This document shows positions 28,178-36,662 of a stretch of DNA of 48,211 nucleotides, in pieces. Position 1 is the stretch's first letter, and every line of letters starts with the position of its first letter. Where the stretch lies: positions 1 to 48,211 of the forward strand of contig CAMGFA010000010.1 in the NCBI GenBank assembly GCA_946055165.1. Reading direction: 5' to 3'. The stretch is from an uncultured Bacteroidales bacterium (GTDB lineage: Bacteria; Bacteroidota; Bacteroidia; Bacteroidales; UBA932). The position numbers were made by a program, and so were the translations under genes. The notes beneath the pieces were generated by a model. It was given only the letters and a program-made list of their open reading frames with translations. It was not told the origin of the DNA and made no database searches.

Positions 28178-29087
28178 ATAGGGGGGGGGTAATTTTACTG
28201 TTACTCAAGTACTTGGCCTCATCGGCAAGGGCCGCAGACATAAGCGGCGGGAAGTATTGGTACTCGAGTACGAGGCTGGCGGCGCGCAGCTCCGGAAAGT
28301 GGGTGAGGTAGAGGTATGGGTAGGCTCTGCTTTTCTTGAGTTCTTCGAGGGGTTCGGGCTTGCTGTCGAGCAGGGAGAGGACTTTGTCGCGCTGAGGGAC
28401 AGCCGGGTCTGCGAGGACACGGTTCTTAAGGCCCTGCCAGTCCCTGCCGAGGTGGGCTACTGTCATGAGGGAGTCCGGGAAGTTGACGTAGCGGTTGAGG
28501 TAGTTGATGAGGGTGATGGAGCGTTCCTTGGAGAGCCAGCGGTTGAAGCGGATGGTGCCTTCCGGCGATGCGGCGCCAATGAGCTGGATGCTCTGGAGGC
28601 GGTATTGCAGCGGATTGCTGGTGATGGTTTGCAGACGGGACACCGCGCTGTCGAGGGCTTCGCGGTTGCCGTGAAGTTCCGGCACGAGATTGATTTTGCT
28701 CTGGCGGAACCAGATTTTCACGGAGTCGCGCTGCGTTTCAATGACCGATCCGGAGCGCAGGCTGTCCGCGGAAGCGGAGCTGGCCTCGGTTGGGGCGGTG
28801 GTCTGCGCTTGGGTGGTGGCCTCTGGAGTGGTAGTCTCGGTTGGGGCGGCGGTCTGCGCTTGGGTGGTGGCCTCTGTTAGGGCGGCGTCCTGCGTTGGGG
28901 TGGTGGCCTCGGTTGAGGCAGCGTCCTGCGTTGGGGTGATGGCCTCTGGCAGCGATGGGAGCATCATACTCTGCGCTAGCGAGCCCGGCAGAATCGGACT
29001 CGACACACTCCCCCTGGCAGAACCGGAGAGAGCAAAACAAAACACGGCAATAATCACTGCCGATATGCGCGAAAGAGTATGATTCAT
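28143..29087 (-). CDS. DUF3575-family pilus protein, N-terminal half ending at a C9-tract frameshift (locus A)
   Basis: A 314-residue product in the present frame. It has a signal peptide (MNHTLSRISAVIIAVFCFAL, ending SGSARG), then a Thr/Ala-rich linker of 12-residue repeats (residues about 49-101). An OmpA-like domain follows with IQLIGAASPEGTIRFNRWLS and KERSITLINYL, matching ITIYSWASPEGGLPHNRWLS in the locus B paralogue. After the homopolymer the frame reads LCAGKTTRPHLV and stops, losing the DUF3575 barrel. The intact form probably sits in the outer membrane, with the OmpA-like part in the periplasm, and would support pilus assembly. It is the first gene of locus A. Confidence 0.85.
   Translation of the reverse strand: MNHTLSRISAVIIAVFCFALSGSARGSVSSPILPGSLAQSMMLPSLPEAITPTQDAASTEATTPTQDAALTEATTQAQTAAPTETTTPEATTQAQTTAPTEASSASADSLRSGSVIETQRDSVKIWFRQSKINLVPELHGNREALDSAVSRLQTITSNPLQYRLQSIQLIGAASPEGTIRFNRWLSKERSITLINYLNRYVNFPDSLMTVAHLGRDWQGLKNRVLADPAVPQRDKVLSLLDSKPEPLEELKKSRAYPYLYLTHFPELRAASLVLEYQYFPPLMSAALADEAKYLSNSKITPPLCAGKTTRPHLV
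28181..28189 (-). repeat. Mononucleotide tract C9 (coding strand) at the frameshift of the locus A DUF3575 gene
   Basis: Nine consecutive G on the plus strand are C9 in the coding sense: AAA ATT ACC CCC CCC CCT ATG. Eight or eleven C would give ACC CCC CCC TAT GTG and join the two halves in frame. This is the classic structure of a slipped-strand contingency tract. Confidence 0.9.
28785..28943 (-). repeat. 36-bp tandem repeat in the locus A DUF3575 gene
   Basis: About four units encode AITPTQDAASTE, ATTPTQDAALTE, ATTQAQTAAPTE plus a five-residue insert, and ATTQAQTTAPTE. Units are in frame, so copy number should change linker length only. Confidence 0.85.
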
Positions 29088-29114
29088 TATTTTCCGCTAG
29101 TTAGAGGCGGACTG

Positions 29115-29145
29115 TAAATTTAACCATATTACGTATGATTAACAA
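29115..29145 (-). promoter_or_regulatory. Candidate promoter of pilus locus A
   Basis: On the minus strand, TTG (29145-29143) is followed after 20 nt by TAAATTTA (29122-29115), one base off TAnnTTTG. It lies 28 bases before the ATG at 29087. Confidence 0.35.
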
Positions 29146-29562
29146 GGCTTTAATTCCAACTACAAGAATAGCCCGACGAATGGTATATTTAAAGAGATGA
29201 ATGGCATAGTCATAACATAATGCCAAAGGCCACAAAAAGCTCAAGCCGCTTCCAGCAGCATCACCGTAGCAATAGCAAAACATTTTCAATAATACTTACT
29301 TTGTATTGCAAAAGAATAAAGAAGAATAAAAGAGAATAAAAGAGAATAAAGAAGAATAAAAGAGAATAAAAGAGAATAAAGGAAAATAAAGGCAAATGAA
29401 GAAGAAGCAAGATAGCATTCAAGCCCTATTCCAACCAACATTCGGAAATAGACCGGTGAATTTCACGAGCAGGTCGTTATTTCCGCGCATTGTTGTCGCG
29501 CTTGAGCTCTGTGGGTGGCTCCGCGCGCAGACAGGGCAGAATAACTTTCGCCGCGGTGGAGT
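29146..29562. other. Non-coding spacer between locus A and the DUF4906 fragment
   Basis: No gene is supported here. Besides the 10-bp tandem repeat at 29311-29400, a structured segment has CGGAAATA (29443-29450) pairing with TATTTCCG (29478-29485) and inner GACC/GGTC. A GC-rich stretch follows up to the fragment's stop. Confidence 0.5.
29311..29400. repeat. 10-bp tandem repeat with 30-bp higher-order unit
   Basis: Nine consecutive 10-bp units of the form nnAGAATAAA. The order GAAG-, AGAG-, AGAG- occurs twice (29321-29350 and 29351-29380), giving two identical 30-bp units. The last two units are diverged. No coding sense. Confidence 0.92.
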
Positions 29563-30051
29563 TTAATCTACGCGGATGTCCCGGACGCAGCGGGTGGTGT
29601 TGGCGGTCATTTCTTTCCACAAGGTGATACTGTTAGAATAACCATATTTATCGTCCTTAGTCATCAAACCATAATATCCAAAAGAGAATGCTGTTCGGCT
29701 CATCATATCTCCATAGGATGAATTGAATTCACTACCGTCATAGAGCTTATTGTAGGCCATAATCGCCATTTCCCTCTGATTAGGGGTACGATAGCCCTTC
29801 AGACAATATGGGTTTGAGCCGCCTTTTGAAATGGTGGAAGTAATGATTTCATTGAATTCTTTAAACCCTTTTGCATCGCCATATGTCACAAAACCAGTAG
29901 CCACTTCGAACTTCTCGTAGAGATAATTCTCTTTTTCGTTCTCCAAGTGCAAAGGCAGTTCAATAGAAGAATAGTCCCTAAGTGAAGCCTTATTAACAAA
30001 ACTGAGATTATACACCGTAGCGCCATTTTCCGGATTCAATTCCTTCTGCAC
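29563..30051 (-). pseudogene. 3' fragment of a DUF4906-type pilus gene
   Basis: About 162 residues match the C-terminal part of the 1088-residue protein at 31576-34842. They share the spacing of YCLKGYRTPNQREMAIM (versus CPDGYRVPNVRELGMM) and the final TTRCVRDI (versus SIRCVRDW). The frame extends in sense a little upstream of 30051 as SDLPQDYVQKELNP and then meets a TAG near 30086. No signal peptide or upstream domains remain. The regulator gene at 30178 starts just beyond. It looks like the remnant of another pilus locus left by insertion or recombination. Confidence 0.82.
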
Positions 30052-30126
30052 ATAGTCCTGAGGGAGATCCGAAAGGCTATGGTCTGACTATTTCAATCTT
30101 CACATCTACGGATTATTCGAAACCTT

Positions 30127-30148
30127 GCTTTCATTTCCGAATGAAAGC
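30127..30148. promoter_or_regulatory. Palindromic operator candidate upstream of the AlbA_2 regulator
   Basis: A perfect inverted repeat: GCTTTCATT, TCCG, AATGAAAGC. It ends 2 bases before a TATCTTTG -7 box, in the position of the promoter spacer. A dimeric winged-helix repressor binding here would block RNA polymerase, so autoregulation by the downstream gene is a reasonable inference. Confidence 0.6.
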
Positions 30149-30150
30149 AG

Positions 30151-30158
30151 TATCTTTG
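30151..30158 (+). promoter_or_regulatory. -7 element of the AlbA_2 regulator gene
   Basis: TATCTTTG is an exact TAnnTTTG match, 19 bases before the ATG at 30178. A TTG at 30125-30127 is 23 nt upstream, longer than the 20 nt seen at other promoters here. Confidence 0.55.
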
Positions 30159-30177
30159 AATAAAAATACGGAGTCTT

Positions 30178-31554
30178 ATGATTGACGAGAAGAAAGCATT
30201 GGAACTGATTGCCCTTGGAGAAGGGCAGCACGTTGAATTTAAGGAGAGTGTTCCATCGAAAGTGAGGGAACTCAGCGAAGAAGTGTGTGCCTTTGCCAAC
30301 GCAGAAGGAGGCTTTCTCTTTTTAGGAGTCACCGACAAGAACGCCTTCACTAAAGGATTCAGTATTGACAATTCCAAACGATCTTCCATTCAGGATTCGA
30401 TTGATGCCATCCAGCCGGAACTGCAATCCGAATTCTACCCACTGAAGGTTTCCGGGCATTCTATCTGGGTAATCGAAGTCCCAGAAGGCGAGGAGAAACC
30501 ATACTTCGCATCCGGCTCCGCATATGTCCGCAGAGGGGCCAACTCCCAAAAAATTCGCAAGCCCTCGGAAGTACGTCAGTTATTCGAGGACGCTGGATCA
30601 CTTCATTATGACGAAGCATCCTGTAAATGGTTCAATCCAAAAGACATCTCCGACAAGGCCGTCAAAGACTTTAAAGAGAAAGCCGGTATCACATCCAAGG
30701 CGAATAACACGGAACTTATACGGAACCTGGAATTGCTGGATGCCCGTGGAGGGATGACTAATGTCGTGCCTATGTTCTTTTCTGACGCCTGCGGTAAGTC
30801 CATTCCTCAGGCCGTTATCCGGTGCTTCCGGTTTAAAGGCAAAGACAAAGTTCACATCATCGATTCCAAAACCTTCGGAGGCCCCATTCTGGACCAGTAC
30901 AACGGCGCCACCAAATGGCTGAAAGAGAAACTGTCAGTCGAATACATTATGGATGGTTTCAATCCACGTAAGGAAAAATGGGAACTGCCGCTGGATGCCA
31001 TCAAAGAAGCTCTTACGAACGCCATATGTCACAGAGATTACTACGAGACTGGGGCCACAATTACTGTGGAACTCTATGATGACCGTCTGGAAATCTCAAA
31101 TCCAGGTGGACTCCTCTCTGTCGTTGCCAAAGCATTTGGCCATAAGAGCCTGTCCAGGAATCCCAAAATATTCGAATTGTTCACCAGAATGAATCTTGTG
31201 GAAAAGGTTGGCTCCGGCATACCGAGAATGGCAGATGAAATGCGGGAAGCACATCTGCCGGCACCTGAATACAGGACTGATGGATTCTTCACCACAATCC
31301 TATACAAAGCCACGGCAGCATTTCAAGAATCAGGAGAAAGTAAGGAGAAACATCAGGAGAAAAGTAAGGAGAAAACAGTTGATAAGGTATTCCGTCTCAT
31401 CTCCGAGAACCCATACATTACGACTGCAGAAATAGCCGAGACATGCAACTTGAGCGAGAATACTATCTACAAAGCCGTTCGTAAGCTCCGAGAGATTCAC
31501 GCCATTGAGCGAGAAGGAGGTGACAGGGGCGGCTACTGGAAGATTCTAAAATAA
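30178..31554 (+). CDS. AlbA_2 / GHKL-type ATP-binding transcriptional regulator with C-terminal winged helix
   Basis: A 458-residue cytosolic protein. The N-terminal AlbA_2 (Schlafen-like) domain has GEGQHVEFKESVPSK and ANAEGGFLFLGVTDK, and then VRRGANSQK. The central HATPase_c_4-type region has EALTNAICHRDYYETG, DRLEISNPGG and GSGIPRMADEM. A charged linker with repeated KSKEK and EKHQEK precedes a winged helix (ITTAEIAETCNLSENTIYKAVRKL). It is the only plus-strand gene in the pilus island and sits between a DUF4906 fragment and the intact DUF4906 gene. It could regulate the pili or be an unrelated inserted gene. It has its own promoter with a palindrome. Confidence 0.85.
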   Translation: MIDEKKALELIALGEGQHVEFKESVPSKVRELSEEVCAFANAEGGFLFLGVTDKNAFTKGFSIDNSKRSSIQDSIDAIQPELQSEFYPLKVSGHSIWVIEVPEGEEKPYFASGSAYVRRGANSQKIRKPSEVRQLFEDAGSLHYDEASCKWFNPKDISDKAVKDFKEKAGITSKANNTELIRNLELLDARGGMTNVVPMFFSDACGKSIPQAVIRCFRFKGKDKVHIIDSKTFGGPILDQYNGATKWLKEKLSVEYIMDGFNPRKEKWELPLDAIKEALTNAICHRDYYETGATITVELYDDRLEISNPGGLLSVVAKAFGHKSLSRNPKIFELFTRMNLVEKVGSGIPRMADEMREAHLPAPEYRTDGFFTTILYKATAAFQESGESKEKHQEKSKEKTVDKVFRLISENPYITTAEIAETCNLSENTIYKAVRKLREIHAIEREGGDRGGYWKILK

Positions 31555-31575
31555 AAATTATAGCGGGATTTCTCC

Positions 31576-34500
31576 CTATGGATTCCAGTCGCGGACGCAG
31601 CGGATACTATTGCCATTAGGAGCGAGGGTGATTGTCTCGCCATACTTAGCGGTCCAGGATAGCTTATTAGTACGAGTATCAGTATTCTGGCTGAGATCCT
31701 TTCCCTTTCCCAACGGTCCGAGAGAATAATAGGTTGAAGTCATAATAGACTCACCCTCCCACCAGCTCGCATTGTCACAAAGGATGTACATCATACCAAG
31801 TTCACGGACATTGGGAACTCTGTAGCCATCAGGACATATTGTTTCACCGGCCTCAAGTTTTGATTTCAAATCCGAATAATTGGATACAGCTCCGGCTACG
31901 AGAGCGCCTGTCTCAAATCCATTGTAGATTCTTGCCATTTCGGATTCCTCATCGTAGGGCTCAAGCTCCACGGAAGTGTAGAAACGCTTCGAAGCATCGT
32001 TGATATTCGTCATATCAAACTTATAAACACCTTCAGCCTCAACATATTCAACATCGACCATATTCTGCGGGCGGTTGGCCTCAGCATCTGGACTGTCGGT
32101 CAAATAATAGTCCTTCGTTGATGTTTTATCATCAAAGCCCAGATTGCGCACACACTTAACAGAATACGGAGCTTTCATGTTCCACCCTATATCCTTCCTA
32201 TATTCGGACACCGAAAGGCCTTCCTCCGCCCAAAGAACTTGAGGCATTTTGGAGCCGGCTTTGGCTGTACTGCTGATAATATGGCAACGCCATTTGTCAG
32301 CTCCGGCGTAAGGATGTGAAGCAATGAATTGGCCCGTAGCATTCGAATACTTTTCAGGATAAAGAATCGCATCTTCATTAAGACCCAACTCACCGAAATA
32401 AAGGAACTGGAGCTGACCCAAAGAAGCTGTGTACCAGCGGATTTCATCAGGGTCAATAATACCGTTACCGTTATTGTCTCGGTTACGCATCATTGCAGAA
32501 TAGCGCAGCACCGCTTTGGAGTCTTTGAGGAATACGATATTGTAGCCATTGCTTCCGATATAATCATTGTTTCGATTATAGTCCAGATAAGTACTCCAAC
32601 TTACATCGTGCCAGGCGTTGTCTGTTGCGGTAACGCCCCATAGACGGGCAGTATTAAACAAACCATTGTGAACGGCAGTATTGCCCAAAACCTTATTGGA
32701 TGTAGGTCCCTTGGACATACTTTCACTTGTATCAAAGTACCAAAGGTAGCTGTTCGCATTCTCATCCTCAGTCTCACAGCCCCAGCCGGTCAGGAGGTCA
32801 TCCTCTTCTATATTGTAAGGGGTCTGGATTGAGCGTTGACGGAGGGTAATCACACTGCCGGTAGCAGAACTAGCCTTGTCAAGACTCTTCTGATTATCGC
32901 ATAGAATATGCATCAGACGGTTAGGCTGGTTCACGAACCGCTTCCAGAGTTGAGGTTCAGGGTCTCCGGTGATAGGGTTAACATCATAATAATACTCATC
33001 CACAAATACTGTTATGTAAACCCTGTCCCTGAACCACGGACCGTCATGGTCGGACGGATCGGTAACTTCCGCCCCAGGATTTTTTTCATTGTACCAGTCA
33101 AACCACTCCTGGTCGAATTCAGTACGGAAAACATTGGGATTCCTGGCATCGTATGCTCTCTTCTGTTCCTTGATGAACTTGGTGAACTCCACAACATCCA
33201 TCAGTTTTGAGCTTCCATCCCCAGGATATGGCATATTAAAGTGAGAATACGCAGGGACAGCAAGAGTTGCAGTGCTGGTGTTTCCATTATACTCGTAAGA
33301 ATAATCAGGATCGGAATTCAGATTGTTGACCATAAAATGAACCCACTTGTAATCCATTCCTGAAGGCACCTCTGTATCACCTACTTTGTCAGGGGTTCCT
33401 TCCTTACCGAAAGGAGTCTTTACATACCAGGTAACCGTAGCCGGATCAATGTAGGCAGCATCGAATGCAAATACTCTCTGTCCATAATGGGCATCAAATG
33501 TAAAGATGGACTCCTTGGCAATATATACCATTCCCTCGGCTCCAGGCTCGGATTCCACAACATCGGAAGGCAAAGCCGGGTCTCCAGCATCGTCATAGGA
33601 AGTCTTCACCTCAACTTCTATGCTGTTTACGCCCTTGATGGTGACAGTATAAGTATAGATGGTATTGCGATTTATCGAATAATCGTTAATATTCGCATTC
33701 ACATCACCAAGATGGATATAGTAGGTAACATCAGCTGCCAGCTGCTGGGTCTTTGCTTCGTTGGACACATCCACCTCCATCACAACTTCACCCTTGACTT
33801 CGAGGTAAGTTCCATTCTCAGGGGCATTGGTCCATACACCGGAAGAAGAATCGAACTGCCCGGAAGCATTCTTGTTCTTCTGTTCCCTTTCCGAGAACTT
33901 AGCAACCGTATTCTTCGGAGTTTCTCTATTCTCAAGCATATAGAAAGAGAATCCGTTGATTGTACTTGAAACTGTGACTCCATCCACCACGAATGAACCG
34001 GTCTCGTTGGTTTCAAAAATGACTGGAGTAGTGTCGAAATAGCCTTCCTCCGCATCAGTTGCCTGAGGGATAATGTAACAGCCCTTAGGCAGATTGCGGA
34101 CACACCAGGATGCTGGCCTGAACTCCTTGAGACGCTGTGTAGTCACAATATCGCCTTCATCCGCACTGAGCTCCTTATCGGTAGCTACCCTGAAATTCAC
34201 TTTGACTTTGGCATCGAAACGCTCCAGCATCACCTTCACGGCATCGGAGGTGCCGCTCTTGAAGATTCCGGCAGAAGAGATATCCACCAGTTCGGATACT
34301 CCCGCCATAGGGAAAAAGCCATTTCGTGAAGTAATTTCCTGATTGAGCACTGCCGAGAGGGCCTTTAGTTGACTCAAGGTGGTCACCGTATTCAACTTTT
34401 CCGGAGAAACATTAACCATATCGGCATCAATATTGGCCATAATGTATATCTGTCCTCCGGTAAGTGAAGGACACTTGATGCGAAGGGTTCCGTTTGTGGC

Positions 34501-34842
34501 AGCATCCGTAGCTGAAGTCTTCTGGTCAACATACCAGCAGTTGTCCGGTGAATTGATAACCAAAGGCATAGACTCCTTCAAATCCTCCTTATCGAAATAA
34601 TGGGCATAGTAACGCTTTTCACCAACAAAAATGAAAACGAACATATTGGAGACACGGGATTCAGGAGCAACATCAAGTGTAGCCTTGGTTCCAACACGCA
34701 CCATTTCGAATGCAGAACCTCCAAAATCCAAATCTACAAGGACTTCCCCTTCGCCCACTGAAGGCGGGAGAAAATTTTCCTTTACACAGCAGGCAAAGAG
34801 GCAGACGAGTGCCGAAAGTATGATAAACTTTTTCATTTTCAA
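31576..34842 (-). CDS. DUF4906-type large pilus lipoprotein, probable tip or accessory adhesin (locus B)
   Basis: A 1088-residue lipoprotein precursor (MKMKKFIILSALVCLFACC). Its N-terminal region has the fimbrillin-like opening DLDFGGSAFEMVRVGTKA and YAHYFDKEDLK. The C-terminal third has the DUF4906 hallmarks: DNNGNGIIDPDEIRWY, CPDGYRVPNVRELGMM and the final NSIRCVRDWNP. It is the last gene of locus B, and its start overlaps the previous stop by 4 bases. Large last-gene subunits of type V pilus loci are typically tip proteins; the role here is inferred. The homologous 3' fragment lies at 29563-30051. Confidence 0.82.
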   Translation of the reverse strand: MKMKKFIILSALVCLFACCVKENFLPPSVGEGEVLVDLDFGGSAFEMVRVGTKATLDVAPESRVSNMFVFIFVGEKRYYAHYFDKEDLKESMPLVINSPDNCWYVDQKTSATDAATNGTLRIKCPSLTGGQIYIMANIDADMVNVSPEKLNTVTTLSQLKALSAVLNQEITSRNGFFPMAGVSELVDISSAGIFKSGTSDAVKVMLERFDAKVKVNFRVATDKELSADEGDIVTTQRLKEFRPASWCVRNLPKGCYIIPQATDAEEGYFDTTPVIFETNETGSFVVDGVTVSSTINGFSFYMLENRETPKNTVAKFSEREQKNKNASGQFDSSSGVWTNAPENGTYLEVKGEVVMEVDVSNEAKTQQLAADVTYYIHLGDVNANINDYSINRNTIYTYTVTIKGVNSIEVEVKTSYDDAGDPALPSDVVESEPGAEGMVYIAKESIFTFDAHYGQRVFAFDAAYIDPATVTWYVKTPFGKEGTPDKVGDTEVPSGMDYKWVHFMVNNLNSDPDYSYEYNGNTSTATLAVPAYSHFNMPYPGDGSSKLMDVVEFTKFIKEQKRAYDARNPNVFRTEFDQEWFDWYNEKNPGAEVTDPSDHDGPWFRDRVYITVFVDEYYYDVNPITGDPEPQLWKRFVNQPNRLMHILCDNQKSLDKASSATGSVITLRQRSIQTPYNIEEDDLLTGWGCETEDENANSYLWYFDTSESMSKGPTSNKVLGNTAVHNGLFNTARLWGVTATDNAWHDVSWSTYLDYNRNNDYIGSNGYNIVFLKDSKAVLRYSAMMRNRDNNGNGIIDPDEIRWYTASLGQLQFLYFGELGLNEDAILYPEKYSNATGQFIASHPYAGADKWRCHIISSTAKAGSKMPQVLWAEEGLSVSEYRKDIGWNMKAPYSVKCVRNLGFDDKTSTKDYYLTDSPDAEANRPQNMVDVEYVEAEGVYKFDMTNINDASKRFYTSVELEPYDEESEMARIYNGFETGALVAGAVSNYSDLKSKLEAGETICPDGYRVPNVRELGMMYILCDNASWWEGESIMTSTYYSLGPLGKGKDLSQNTDTRTNKLSWTAKYGETITLAPNGNSIRCVRDWNP

Positions 34843-36662
34843 TTGAATTCTATATCTCCATTCACTTCATCCCAATCCTTTACTTCAAATTCAAAAGAAC
34901 CGAAATCCTTATTGTACGACACCGAAACCAGGACGTTTATGAAATCGTTCCTTCTGATTTCGTTCACAGGAGTAACAATGGATGTCGCAGGATCTATGGT
35001 ACTCAGAATTATAGGACTGGCGAATTTCGGATAGATGACAGTTTTGTTCACCTGATAAAAATCGAACTGCGAACCGAGGTCTCCGTTAAGTGTTGTCCAA
35101 CCGCCCACCTTTCTTCCCGGATAGTTCACATTAATATAAGAGTGACCGCTGGAAGAATAGTTCACCTTCATTCCTATATGAGATTGGGCAGAATTCTCCA
35201 TCACGAAATAACGGCTCTCTATTGACGTAAGAGGAAGTCCGTTTGCATCAGCCTTAGGCTCACCAATATAATAAGTAGTTGCACCAGTCGTTTTCAGATA
35301 ATACGAATCGGCGCTTCCCTGACTTTCCAGTTGCCAGACATATTCCCTTTTTATCGGAAGCATGAGGTCGGCTATTTCGGTGTCGAAAAGTTCCACAAAG
35401 TCTGTTCCGGCAGTGAGAATCCATTTGGCATTTGCCTGATTCATAATAACATAATAGGAGCCGTCACTAAGCCCGGACTTGTCGCTTATCGGAGTGGTAT
35501 TCACCGATGAAAAATACTCCGCAGGGGCTTCTCCCTTGTACTCCAACTGCGGAGTATAGGTATATTTGTTCAACAGGTCGCGACTTTCAAGAATATATGC
35601 ATCGAACACTGTCGTGATATTGTTCCCTGCGGCAAGCTTGTTTATAACGGTTTTGGGAGTGAAGGCCACAATGGCATCGTCCGAAGAGACGCTTGGGGCT
35701 CCAGGATTGCCGATGCTGTATTTCCTGTCGGGGGAATCGGGCAGGTCGAAAAGATAGGTCTTGTCCTTGGTGATATTGCTGCTGAATTTGAGGCTGTCCA
35801 GAGTAAGGTCCACATTGGCCATATTCTCAACAGTGAGTCTTATGCGTGAGAAACTGCGCAGCAATTCTCCGGAAATACTGTTCTTTCCAGGATTCAGCTC
35901 AATCTCTTTTGTAAGAGTGAGCGGTTGAGGCATAGGCCGGCAAATATAAGTTGTGGAAGATGAAGTCAGGATATAGTTGACTAAAGCATCGTGATTGGTG
36001 TACTCCGAAAACTTCTTTGGTGATTTGCTATCCTGATAACTTTTGAACTCTGCAATAACCCCATCAACAGCAGCATCAAAGGAACCATTTCCAAGACCGG
36101 TATAAGAAGCTACGTAATCGGGTTGTCCATTGAATGTGGTGCCGTTCACACTGCTGTAGTTGGCTACTGCAAGAAGGCGGTAAGTTCCGCGCCGCAACTG
36201 CTCGAAACTGCTGCCATCGTCAGCCTTGTGCAGAGGATGGTCATACAGGAAACTGAGCTGGGCCTGAGTGGAAGATTTCATAGATACATCCACGATACTG
36301 CCGTTATACCAGCCGTTAGGTCCCTCTTCAGCAGAAGGAGAGGTCACATCTGACCCGGGATATGTGCTATAGTAAATGTCCCTGTATGCAACCAGATACT
36401 CGCTGTCCTTCTCGATGAGGAAAACCGTCAGACGGTAGAGCATACGGCCGTCCAATACCTTCTCCCAGTCCGTCCAGGAAGAGATATCATCTGCAAACGG
36501 GTCGTCCGAATTGCCTTTGGTCTCTATGCGGAGACCCGGGACGCTGAGGTTCAGACTCAGGCTCGCCGGAAGGGAGTTGCCGGCTTCCGGAACGGCAGGG
36601 CGGCAGGCAGCGAAGCAGAGCAACAGTGACAGTATGCTATACAGTTTCAACTTCATAATCAA
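34839..36662 (-). CDS. Fimbrillin-like lipoprotein, Mfa2/FimB-like or minor subunit (locus B)
   Basis: A 607-residue lipoprotein precursor (MIMKLKLYSILSLLLCFAAC). The N-terminal domain has GRMLYRLTVFLIEKDSEYLV and the YRLLAVANYSS motif typical of the Mfa2/FimB and related pilus subunits. A second domain contains SFSRIRLTVENMANVDLTLD, then a lectin- or ricin-like stretch with SYINVNYPGRKVGGW. It ends EFEVKDWDEVNGDIEFN, matching the shared terminal strand. It overlaps the genes on both sides by 4 bases, so stoichiometry is probably set by coupling. Whether it anchors the pilus or joins the tip complex cannot be decided from sequence. Confidence 0.75.
   Translation of the reverse strand: MIMKLKLYSILSLLLCFAACRPAVPEAGNSLPASLSLNLSVPGLRIETKGNSDDPFADDISSWTDWEKVLDGRMLYRLTVFLIEKDSEYLVAYRDIYYSTYPGSDVTSPSAEEGPNGWYNGSIVDVSMKSSTQAQLSFLYDHPLHKADDGSSFEQLRRGTYRLLAVANYSSVNGTTFNGQPDYVASYTGLGNGSFDAAVDGVIAEFKSYQDSKSPKKFSEYTNHDALVNYILTSSSTTYICRPMPQPLTLTKEIELNPGKNSISGELLRSFSRIRLTVENMANVDLTLDSLKFSSNITKDKTYLFDLPDSPDRKYSIGNPGAPSVSSDDAIVAFTPKTVINKLAAGNNITTVFDAYILESRDLLNKYTYTPQLEYKGEAPAEYFSSVNTTPISDKSGLSDGSYYVIMNQANAKWILTAGTDFVELFDTEIADLMLPIKREYVWQLESQGSADSYYLKTTGATTYYIGEPKADANGLPLTSIESRYFVMENSAQSHIGMKVNYSSSGHSYINVNYPGRKVGGWTTLNGDLGSQFDFYQVNKTVIYPKFASPIILSTIDPATSIVTPVNEIRRNDFINVLVSVSYNKDFGSFEFEVKDWDEVNGDIEFN

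Noticed and set aside
29311..29400. CRISPR or coding Lys/Asn repeat
   Set aside because: Ten-bp head-to-tail units without spacers, and no long open frame crosses them.
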